A DNA stretch of 64,000 bases from NCBI GenBank assembly GCA_013396635.1, contig WBMW01003950.1, positions 137,625-201,624 on the forward strand. The letters run 5' to 3'. This document shows positions 38,801 through 48,421 of this stretch, piece by piece (position 1 is the stretch's first letter; the number at the start of each line of letters is the position of its first letter). The translations under genes were made by a program, and so were the position numbers. Origin of the DNA: Penelope pileata. Lineage: Eukaryota > Chordata > Aves > Galliformes > Cracidae. The notes under the pieces were generated by a model, which saw nothing but the letters and a program-made list of their open reading frames with translations, searched no databases and was not told the DNA's origin.

Positions 38801-40030
38801 ACATGGGTGTTTTTACATGACATCTTCACACGTTTACCTACTTAATATTGCAGTCTCTCCCTTTGCTGTCTGAGTGCTTTGGCAAGTCAAGCTGCAGCAG
38901 AGGCCAATGCAGTCCCCACGTGACTAGAAGAGGCAAGGGACAGATGATGAGCTTTATCCCTTTCACAGCTGATCACATGCCAGAGCATCATACTTCTTGC
39001 ACCACCACGCACTAGCCAGGACAAGGTTTCCACTTGCCAGCTGCTATATGGTGCCAGATTCCCTTCAGCAATCTGCATCTATCTGCACCCTGCGACCAAG
39101 ATACCAAGGACAAAACAAAGCACTGTGCTGTGAATACTCGGCCTCCCACCGCTGCAGCTAGGAGCTGGAGATGGGGACTACAGTTCCCTTATCCCAGCCT
39201 GTAAATCTGCACTTGCAAATATTGACTGAATTCTATTACAGATAACGTGCATAGCCAGTTTTATCTTCCTGCTTTGGTCCTTCCCTGTTGCATCTATTAT
39301 GTTTGCCTTAAAAGTAATTACTATGTAAGCCGGCAGTAATTAAAACAGTACTTTAAAAATACCATTCAGAGCCGTAATTTCTGAAAATGCTCCCATGTAA
39401 ATCTTTTGCACTCCAGCTGTGCTTTTGCTAACAGCAGTTACAACAGTGTCACCCCAGTGAGTTATTTGGAATTACTCTTAATTTCAACATAAAAAAAGTG
39501 ACAGGAGAATCATGCTGTCTGAACCAGGCTATAACACACTTGGAGGGAGAAAAACACTGAAGGCAAAACTGAATTTTTCATTTGTTGGTGCCAGCATTCA
39601 AACGCCATGCCCTCATCCCAGCGTAATCTTTGTGATGCTAAGTGAGATGTGCAGCAGGACAGAGTGCAGAGAGTCACAAGGCTTTAGGAGACTAAGAAGG
39701 AAGTTCCACCTGCAGCTGGGTACAAGGGAGGTTATCACACAGTGCTCGAGGTTGGTTCATAGCGTTTCTAGGGCAGAAAAGATTGGGGAAAAGCCATGAG
39801 AACATCTGTTAGGGCTTAAGTGTGCTTTTGGAAATACAGCTACGAGCAGGAGATTCCATCTCCTTTCATATAGGAGGAAGACAAACTTTACCTCTGATTA
39901 TCATTGCTTTAATAACGAAGAAAGTCAAAGCACAGCTGTGATATCCCACATATAAATAAGAAAACGTGATGAAACAAATGAAGCAAAAGGGAAAGGAGAA
40001 ATGTTGGCTGAGCGGGTGACGACGCTGTTG

Positions 40031-40031
40031 N
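40031..40031. other. Ambiguous base (N)
   Basis: Single undetermined base in otherwise continuous sequence. Confidence 0.99.
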
Positions 40032-40077
40032 CCCTACCCAGAAGTAGTTACAATACCCCATGAAAACAGAAGCACTT

Positions 40078-40587
40078 TGTTGTGGTTTAAGTCTGGTAGG
40101 CAGTTAAGCACCACACGGCTGCTTACCCATTCCCTGCTCTGTGGGATGAGGAAGAGAGGCAAAAGGGCAAAAGTTAGAAAACTCATGGGATGAGATAAAG
40201 GCAATTTAATAATTAAAAATGGAAAAAACAAAATCAAGAAAACCAAGCTATGCAAAAGGCAGTTGCTCACCTCCCACTTGCTGATGCCCAGAGAGTCCTG
40301 GAAAATTCCCCCGCAGCTTTACTGTCAACCATGACATCACACAGCATGGGATATCCCTTTGGTCAGCTGAGGTCAACTGTCCTGGTTCTTTTCCCTCCCA
40401 GCTTCTTGTGCACCCTCATCCTCCTGCTGTCAGGGCAGCCTGAAGAGCAGAAAAGGCCTTGCTTTTATGTAAGCACTGGTAAACAACTAAAACATTTGTT
40501 ACCAACACAGTTTCCATCACAAATCCAAAACATGGCACCACAAGAGCTACTTATGAAGAAAATCAACTCCATCCCAGCCAAAAAACA
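40078..40587 (-). mobile_element. Solo LTR of an avian ERVL-type endogenous retrovirus
   Basis: In reverse orientation it runs from TGTTTTTTGGCTGGGATGGA to ACTTAAACCACAACA, with the TG..CA ends of an LTR. Between these, blocks match the familiar avian ERVL LTR: a CTTCTTGTGCACC-type segment, the GGATATCCCATG segment, the GTGAGCAACTGC segment, ATTAAATTGCC..TTATCTCATCCCATGAG near its 3' end, and GTGGTGCTTAACTGCC. No retroviral gene is seen on either side, so it looks like a solo LTR. A clean target duplication was not found. The family name is from memory of the repeat. Confidence 0.75.
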
Positions 40588-41935
40588 ATGCAGCTGCATT
40601 CTCCCCATTGCAGCCATCAGGATCACCATCACCCTGTGATCACCACTGTTCAGAGAAGAAACTGCAGACAAGCCGAGATCTCCACCTTTGCTGCTGACCC
40701 CACCAATGTGTCTCTCCCCTCATTCCGCAGAACGGGCTGATGAGAAAAGAAGAGCACATGCTCTACTGAAAAGACCCAGCACGTGGCTGCAGCCTCACCC
40801 AGCCCTGCTGTTGGCCACAGACTTTTTCTCCTCGGTCTTCCTGCAAACGCAGTGGCATCAACCCCTAGGGTGTGCATCAGGTGTGTCATGGTGCTACTTG
40901 GCAGAGCCCATACCCACAGCCACATCTTGTGCCATACTATTGAGAAATGCCAGGGTCTGTCCCCATCCTGCACCCGTGGCCTCCTGACTGCCAATTCACC
41001 CCATCAAAAATGTACTTATGGGAATTAAAGGGAGGAACCCTGGCCACAACAACACTCTCCAAGAGACTAAGAAATACAGTTTTCTCACTGGTGTTGAAGA
41101 AATATTACCAGACCTGAGGAAGAAGGGGAATCCAGTTAATGGAACATCTTTGTCACTTTCTGTATGTCTTTACATCCTACTTCACATCTGTTCTGAGATG
41201 CCCATCTCCCAGCCCAACTCTCCCACTGGGATGGACCAGACTCGTTTTCAGCTATCTGCTCTCTTGCCTTTACAAGTTGCAGACAATATACTGGCTGAAA
41301 CTTGGAGAACCTGAAAAAGCCTTCACTGTCAGTACCAGGACTCCCTCTGCAAATTGGACTATTCCACTGAGAAAATGCAGTGATTTTCTTCTAAATTCAA
41401 GGGCAAACTGGGAGAAACTGGCTTGTGGCCTAAAGAAGAGGTTAGAATCAGAGAGGACCTGCATCCCTATCATTCATGCTGTCGTCTGAGAAATCTTTGT
41501 ACGTACAGGCTCACATTTCCTGGCAAAGCACCACAGAAGAACATCTGTTGCCTCCTTGGATGACTACAGAGTGCCAGGCAGTGCCTGGAAGACTTCACTT
41601 ATATCCAACATTTGTGGATTTTCTTTGAGCTTTTTAGCCTTGTTCCTATCCCTCCTTTTTCTGTTGGCTTGCAACACAACAAGTTGGTTGCCTTGTTCTG
41701 AAGCCCTTTATCATGTTCTCATTCATATTTCTTCACAGTCTAGTTTAATTTTACTTCATACAGAACTTCTTCTGTACTTCCAACCAGCGCCTCTGTGAGA
41801 CACATTGCTACAGGATTCTGCAGGTGCTGTAAGTTTACACAGGTTCAAAAAAAGATTGATCAAAGTGAGGAAAAAAATCTGCCCAGTGTTACTAGTTACA
41901 AAGAAATGACACCAGGAAATTCTTGAGCTACAAAT
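40588..41935. other. Unassigned interval right of the LTR
   Basis: Moderately GC-rich sequence up to about 41000, then AT-rich. Open frames of up to about 115 codons on both strands have no family match and no consistent splice structure. Whether the first 400 bp belong to the same retroviral insertion is unclear. Confidence 0.4.
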
Positions 41936-42620
41936 CACAGTGACGCATCATTACACCTGGCCTACACTCTTTCTTGGACATCAACCATTCCCAGCTGTCA
42001 GAAAAAAAACACTAGACTTCTGGTCTATCCCATTAATGCAGTTCTTGTATTTTTATGCCTTACTCTCTACCTTATCTAGTTTTTTTACATCTTTTTTGAA
42101 GGGAATAGGGAGTAACAGTAAGTGCTGACAGTACTACAGATATAAGAGCATTATATTTTATACAATCACAATGATTTCTCATTTTTCTTTCCTATTCCTT
42201 CACTAATCCTCTCTAGATTTACCTATTTCCATCACTAGGTATCTAATCAATTTTAAGAGAATTATCCACAACTTCAGTGGTCATCCTTGCAAAGGCTTCT
42301 CCCTTCTCTGCATTATTTTACATTTGGTAATATAACATTTAAAAATACAGAATTCCTGTACAATTTTATAGTTCAGCTACTCTATATCTTAACATACTTC
42401 TACAGCTCTCAATTTTACTGCCCTCAATCATTTTTTACCATCAGGGAACATTTGTAAACTACTTTTTATCCCCTTTCCCAGATGATGCATGAATATGATG
42501 CATGCTACCACAGTTTTATGCTGGACGAAATGAAAAACCTGATCTCCTATGTAAGTAACTTTTCCCCTTTCTCCTGGATGTTTTAAATATACAAGAGCAT
42601 CACAAAATAAATTCACTGCT
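41936..42620 (-). mobile_element. Ancient CR1/L3-type LINE remnant
   Basis: Degenerate blocks in the order expected for the 3' part of an old CR1/L3 element read on the - strand: ...CTGCATTATTTTACATTTG near 42308, then TTTTATCCCCTTTCCCAGATGATGCATGAATATG near 42465-42498, and an earlier TTTTTACATCTTTTTTGAAG near 42082. Strongly diverged; edges approximate. Confidence 0.5.
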
Positions 42621-42891
42621 CCATGGGTTTGCAGTGGCTGACATACTTCAAAGTACCTGGAGGTCCTCTAAAAGATGTGTACTGAAATACTTACCTTCCT
42701 TGTATTTGCCACCAAGGCAGGCTAAGATGATATAGCAAATACTAGATTTATTATTTTGGATTTTTTTGTGTGTGTGTTCTTTATAAGCAAGGAGGGCAAC
42801 AAACACCCCTGTTGAAGAAGATTGTTACATATAACATTTATTCTGTAATTCTGGAACTTCTGTTCAAAATTCAGCTCAACATATTCAACAA

Positions 42892-42968
42892 TTAAAAAAA
42901 AAAAAAAACCCACAACCAACTAAAGAACAACAACAAAAGAAAAACACAGAACAACAACAACAAAAAAC
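42892..42968. repeat. A-rich / (CAA)n low-complexity tract
   Basis: A run followed by CAACAACAA-type repeats. No adjacent retrogene is recognised. Confidence 0.9.
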
Positions 42969-43394
42969 CCTAACACAGAAAAAAAGACACTAGACACTGA
43001 CATTTAAGCCAGAGCTTCAGTCTGCTGGGAGGCAGCTTAGTCAGCAACCAGACCCATTCCTGAGCCTCTTCTTCTGCATGCTGACCAAAGGAGTTCCCTC
43101 AGCCTGTCATTATATGATGCATGTCCCAGCCCTGAAAGATTGCTTTGTGGAAGAAGGAAGAGGGTCAAGAAGGTGGAGGGCCCTTTTCCTGGGAATGGCT
43201 TCTTCATGCTATTTTGCTTGCCAAAGAGAAAGGCTGCTCATTGGGCATGGGAACTGCACTCCACCTCCCTTCCTGTGCCCTGTCCTCCAGCCCCCTCCTC
43301 ATCCCATGCCAAACACCACTCCCACCACCACAGTGGCCATCACAGAGGCTTCCTGATGTCTCAGCAGTCACCACTGCCCCACCCTTGGTTCTGG

Positions 43395-44565
43395 GCCCTA
43401 TAAAACCCCCCTGCATCTGGCCCACCACTCACTGAGCTTCCAGACTTCTGGAATCACCATGGTTGGTGATTGCCAACCATGACTGTAAGGAAAAAGACCT
43501 GGAAAAGTAGTAGCCCACTTTTATGTGGGAAAAGAGAGAACTGGTCCACAGAACCAAAGAGATGGAGGAGGCCCACGAAGAACAAGTGGAGGAGGAAGAG
43601 TGCCTGTGGCCTTTGAGTAGTGGCCATAGCTCCAACCACCGCTTTGGAGCCCATGAAGGTGAATCCACCTCTAGATGAAGAACCAATGGAGGTAGATCCA
43701 CTTCTAGTACAGCTGGTCTGGCACAACACCATTGTGCCAGGGCTCCCATCAGTGCAGTCACAGCAGTGGCATTGAAGGTTCAGGCACTCAGCTCCCTATC
43801 TTCTGTGAAGCCTCCATGCCCTGGATTAGCTGGGAGGCCATCCATGAACATCCAGTAGACTTGCATGAAGGATGGCCTTCTTTCCCAAACCCCATCCCAG
43901 ATCACATCAATAGAGTTGCAGGAGAGCCAGACAGGCTCCCTACCCAAACAACAAACTCTATTCCCACCATTAACACAGACACGACAAACACTGTAGACAT
44001 CCTGTGGGCTAACCTGTAAGATCTTCTGATAACATGCTGAGAGAGGTAAAAACAAGATCCTTTTTCCGCTGGGCTGCTGAGCTAGTAGCTCAGAGGGCCA
44101 CCATAGCCTTGAGGTGGAGGGTGTTCCAGTCTGAGGATAAGAAGGCTACCCAATGGATGCTTAAAGATGAAACCAGACCCTGTGTGGTAGTGCAAAAAGC
44201 ATAGCAGGAGGTCAATCAAAGAAGTGAAAGGGACAGCTGTTCCTCTGAAGAAGCAGAAAACTTCAATTCTGCCAGGAAGAAGTGCTGTAGTTCAGCATTT
44301 ATGTCTCTTTGAGATGCTTCATGAGGAGTTTTTCCCAAGACTGGGCAACAAATAATAAAACAACAACAATCACCTGGTAAAAATGCTCTCCTCTCCTCTT
44401 TGGCAGTTTGGCAACAGCGTGCGGGCTCTTGTGTTCTCTTTCGGTCTCCCTAGTACAGGAAAGAAACTGATGTGTGTGGTGTGGGCTTAGCCCTGGGTTT
44501 TTGAGGTGGTATGGAGTCCAAGGATTGATGCTACATCAATAATAAAGTGATGAATAAAATGATCA
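43395..44565 (+). pseudogene. Decayed intronless transcription-unit-like block, product unknown
   Basis: A TATA-like CCTATAAAACC at 43397-43407 lies about 75 bp before an ATG at 43479 (context CAACCATGA). The frame codes MTVRKKTWKSSS, then a very basic WRRPTKNKWRRKS stretch, meets TGA (43614-43616), and continues in frame as VVAIAPTTALEPMKVNPPL, DEEPMEVDPLLVQLVWHN and on to a TGA at 43773-43775. The Glu-Pro-Met-x-Val-x-Pro motif occurs twice. A +1 frame (43732-44019) then stays open for 95 codons. AATAAA-type signals occur near 44540-44556. I do not recognise the family; it may be a dead host gene, a retrocopy or part of a retroelement. The upstream ATG at 43459 opens an 8-codon uORF ending over the main ATG. 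Confidence 0.35.
43458..43481 (+). other. 9-bp stem-loop around the candidate start codon
   Basis: CATGGTTGG, a six-base loop, then CCAACCATG: a perfect inverted repeat containing both the uORF ATG and the main ATG of the decayed ORF. Confidence 0.6.
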
Positions 44566-46470
44566 GGCTGAGACTGATCTGAGCAGGATTTTACTGGAGA
44601 ACTTCATCTGTCCTTTCTCACTTTTTTTTTTTCCTCATTGCCTTAGATCCAATTTTTTTGACTGTCAAAACAATTTGCTATTTTTTTCTTTCAGATGGAT
44701 TAAAATTATCACAAAGAAAGTCATTATATCATGAAAAAATTTTCTGGTCAAAAATATCATAGTCTTAAAAGGTCTGAACTGTTTAAAAAACAAGGTTACA
44801 TGCATGGAAATGTTAGGTAAAAATAGAGTATTTGCCTGCCCAGACTTTAACATACACAGTTTTAGACTAACCCAATCCTTTAAATTGTTATTATTTCATA
44901 TGTTCACTTTCTATTTTCAGCACATAGCTGACACTATTCTTTCGTACCTTCCATCTACAATTTTCAACATTTACTACAGTTCCCAAAGGAAGGAGGTATA
45001 TACTCTGATATAACCTTATTATGCTTTAGTAGGAGTACAGTAAGGAAAGAAAAGTCTGGTGCTTGTGGTACTGTGTTGAGCTAAATCAGTTTTCCTCACA
45101 GTATTAGCTTTGTGCATAACTGAAGTGTTGATATCCTAGTGTCTATTGGAGGACATGACAATATGAAAAACTGATCATTTATATAGGGATTAAGTTGTTA
45201 TAAAAGATCCAAAGACTCTTCCTAAATATTTTATGAGATTTTTATGCATTTGGAGAGTGATTGCTAAAATTTAATTTGTTTGGACTTTATCATTTTAAAT
45301 TTTAAATAACTGCACAAAAATAAAAATTTAAATTTATCCTTGTCTAATAAATTAGTACGGTAATACTGATACTACCTCTCAGGAATCAAAACTCAGTTTA
45401 GCGTGACTAAAGAGGTCTTGTCAAATATGAATGGTCTGGCCATCTGTCGTTGCTAGAGATCACAACATGCTTGACACAGCTGAATTAAAGTTCTGTACAC
45501 AGTTTTCACAATGTAATCTAAGTAGCATTTTCAGTATCGGATAAGTTTATCAAATTTTAAGCACACACAATATAAAAGGTTTTACAAGCAATTTAATTGT
45601 AGTAGAGGTATACAAAGATACTTTATGACTTAGCTACATCCAATGTGGAAATTTAGAGTGGTAGAGTGAACACTCAACACTGACACAGTTTTTGTGCCTC
45701 TACTTTCCCGTAAGGACTGCATAAAGAAAGCATCAAATAATTTCACTTTAAAACCTTATCTTTGTTTATTTAACAAACTGTGCATAAATAAAGCTGAGAG
45801 GTTCTTCAGGTATCTAAAAGCCATTGCAGTCAATGGAACTTAAATGAGTAATTAACTTTAAAAGTTGGTACACCAGTGGTGGTGAAAGCTGATGGTTTGT
45901 CCTTGCCACTTTTGAGGTTTTTTAGGCGTTTGTATTTGTGACATAAAAGATTGTAAGTGCCTAGGTGGCCAGCTGAATTCAGTGAGAACTCGATAGCTAA
46001 AGTCTTTCGTAGAATAAGGTCCATATTTCAATGGTCTAGATCTCACTACAGTACTTTGTACTTTTCTTTGCAGAGATAGTGCTGCTTCTGAAACACTCAT
46101 CTTAGAAAATAACTCTCAAAAAGAGTATGTAAATGTCCTAAGTGAGATTTAGAATACTACCATGCTTAAATATGAAAATATAATCCTGAAATAATTTGTT
46201 CATCCGTTGCCTAGCCGTACAAATTTTGCAGAAAACCTGCCTTGCTTTAACAGTCCCCATGTACCTGGAACTATGTTTCTTCAGTAGCTAAGACCCGCTG
46301 TCTGGCATAAGCCGAGCACAATTTCCCTGCCAAGAGTGTTCATTACAAACAGATTTCTCCATATGAGAAAGAGATCAGGATCCACACAGAAATACTGCTG
46401 TAGAGGCCATTTTTCTTTCGCCACACTTTGAGGGTCTCCCATACTAGCCCCTAAGACACAGAAGAGATAG
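44566..46470. other. AT-rich interval
   Basis: No gene or clear repeat recognised. Very AT-rich around 45240-45350. Confidence 0.5.
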
Positions 46471-46980
46471 TATAGAATGCTCTGGGTTGGAAGGGACCTT
46501 CAAGGCCATCTAGTTCAACCACCCTGCCAAGGGCAGGGCTGCCACCCACCAGATCAGGCTGCCCAGGGCCCCATCCAACCTGGCCCTGAAGACCTCCAGG
46601 TATGGGGCATCCACTACTTCACCAGGCAATCTGTTCCAGTGCCTCACCACTCTCTGAGTAAAGAATTTCTTCCTAACATCCAACATAAATCTCCCCTGTT
46701 TTAATTTAAAACCACTCTCCCTTGTCCTATCACTATCTACCTGTGTAAAAGTCAATCTCCCTCCTGCTTATAAGACCCATTAAGCACTGGATGGCCACAA
46801 TGAGGTCTTCTCAAAACTCTTTCTCCAGACAGAACAAGCCCAGCTCCCTCAGCCTGTCTTTGTAGGAGAGGTACTCCAGTCCTCTGATCATCTTCATGGC
46901 CCTCCTCTGGACCCAATCCAAAAGCTCCACATCGTTCTCATGCTGAGGGCCCCAGGCCTGGACACAGTACTCCAGATGAG
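46471..46980 (-). mobile_element. CR1 LINE fragment (3' end with ORF2 C-terminus)
   Basis: Starts with the CR1 3' terminal sequence in reverse (TATAGAATGCTCTGGGTTGGAAGGGACC). The - strand codes the C-terminal end of the CR1 ORF2 protein, with RKKFFTQRVVRHWNRLPGEV and then APYLEVFRARLDGALGSL, open for 81 codons (46510-46755). The coding part beyond it is broken. The element is 5'-truncated at about 46980, where it abuts another CR1 in opposite orientation. Confidence 0.93.
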
Positions 46981-47127
46981 GGAAGTGGTGGAGTCACAAC
47001 CCCTGGAGGTATTCAAGAAAAGGGTAAATGTGGCACTGAGGGACGTGGTTTAGTGGGCATAGTGGTGATGGGTTGACAGTTGGACTTGATGTCCTAGAGG
47101 TCTTCACCAACCTTAATAATTCTATAG
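46981..47127 (+). mobile_element. CR1 LINE 3'-end fragment, inverted relative to its neighbour
   Basis: Reads GTGGTGGAGTCACAACCCCTGG, then GTGGCACTGAGGGACGTGG, GGACTTGATGTCCTAGAGG, and CCAACCTTAATAATTCTATAG, the usual CR1 3' terminus. It is 5'-truncated and joined directly to the preceding - strand fragment. Confidence 0.88.
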
Positions 47128-48128
47128 CTACCGATTTGCTCTATGCTAAAAGAATAATTACATTAACAGTGCTTAGTGGTCAACAATAGATAAACTATAG
47201 AAAAGTTGAACTTCAGGAAAAGTAGCAAGGACCAGTAGTAAATCTATGAAATTAATCTGAGAGAGAATAACACTGGAAGACTGTGCTATACAGTCATTTT
47301 TAGTGCAGCAAGTCCTCCTTTTAAAATCTAGCAAAGGTTCTCACAACCTGATAGCACTTTCTTTTATCTGTGAATCCTGGAGTGACAAGAGGGGAATGAA
47401 ATGTAAAGACAACAAAGCTCCTTTTTTGAAGACCACAGGAGCCAGTGAGGCATCTCTGTTGGGTTTACCAGGAAAACTGCTCCAACTTAGCTGCAAAATA
47501 GCTAACTCCAAGGCAAGAGTCAGACTGGCAGTGTCAGTGTGACACTTCACCTGCTAATTAACCTTGCTGCCTGTGTTCAGAGGTACAGAAGCAGAGCAGA
47601 GACTAAGACAGGGAACATTCTGTAAATCAGTGGTATGCTTTCATCTGGAAATTTATGTAAAGCACAATTTAACTCATTAAACATTTCTGGTAGAGTTGCA
47701 GGAGGAATGGTAACAATGAAAGGTAATGAGAATGATTAGAGCACGAAAGTTCTTCCATGAACAGTGACTGAAATGATTGGAATCACTAACCTTAGCAAAG
47801 AGAGGAGTAAGAACAGACACATGATAAACTACATCACATTCATTGCAAGGGACTACAGCCAGAGGTTGGTACTGAAAAGTGAAATACTTAAAAAGCAATT
47901 CCATTGTTGCTCTCGCAATGAGCTTTCAACTCCTTGGTATTGCTACCCTAGACTCTAAATGAAGCAAGATTAACGTGGGAAGAAAATTTCACGACCATGA
48001 AAATCAAAATCAGAATGCAGATACAAAAAAGAGCCAAAGGAAGCTCGGGGAGATGATTGCAAGTTCTGTCCTAGATTCATTCGGGGTGCTAAAAACTATG
48101 ACAGATAGAAACATACTGCTTTTTTTTT
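47128..48128. other. Unassigned AT-rich interval
   Basis: No gene recognised. It ends in a T/A-rich tract at 48120-48152. Confidence 0.5.
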
Positions 48129-48421
48129 TTAATTTTTTTTTTTTATTATTTTTTTAAAGTATTCCTTAAATTCCTCAGATTGTTTCTTTACTTGCTTGAA
48201 GGTTAAGGGAAACCACGAAAACCCAACAGAGCTATGTGTAAATGCAGCAGCAGGAGCCACCATCTCCCTAGCTCCACAACAGTGATACTTCAGCATTTTC
48301 AGCCCAGAGAGAGCCACAAGGGCTGCAGTTCCAGCTCCCACAGCAGCATCTGTTACTGCCTTGGCATTAGCACAACCTAGAGTCTTCAGGTACACATCTG
48401 GTTTTGACAGACCTGAAGCCC
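48129..48421 (-). CDS. Exon-like ORF of unknown protein (candidate 3'-terminal exon)
   Basis: Read on the - strand, a strong acceptor (pyrimidine-rich TTTCATTTCTCCTTTTTAG) precedes a frame that enters in phase 1 and codes about 96 residues to a TAA at 48129-48131: ASGLSKPDVYLKTLGCANAK, then an Ala/Gly-rich AVTDAAVGAGTAALVALSGL segment that could form a short hydrophobic helix, then a basic, Lys-rich tail (KQVKKQSEEFKEYFKK). GC content and amino-acid make-up look more coding than the AT-rich surroundings. No upstream exon, promoter or homologue was recognised. The A-rich sequence after the last residues is also what a degraded retrocopy tail would look like. Open frames of this length can arise by chance in a window this size. 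Confidence 0.35.

Larger units (their letters stand above)
23191..40077. other. Long gene-poor interval
   Basis: About 17 kb of AT-rich DNA without a gene I can support. Simple repeats occur: poly(A) 23320-23340, (TTTTG)n at 28187-28208, poly(A) 28548-28564, GATA/GACA at 29747-29837, (ACAA)n near 30236-30251 and (GT)n near 33707-33722. Open frames are short and have no family match. Any regulatory elements here cannot be separated from background by eye. Confidence 0.5.

Noticed and set aside
40250..40639. 129-codon + strand frame
   Set aside because: It lies across the reverse-oriented ERVL-type LTR, which is non-coding.
40650..40994. 114-codon - strand frame after the LTR
   Set aside because: No similarity to retroviral or host proteins that I recognise; frames are open on the opposite strand too.
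43078..43435. Three overlapping + strand frames of 87-96 codons before the TATA box
   Set aside because: All three frames are open because of composition; none shows a family motif.
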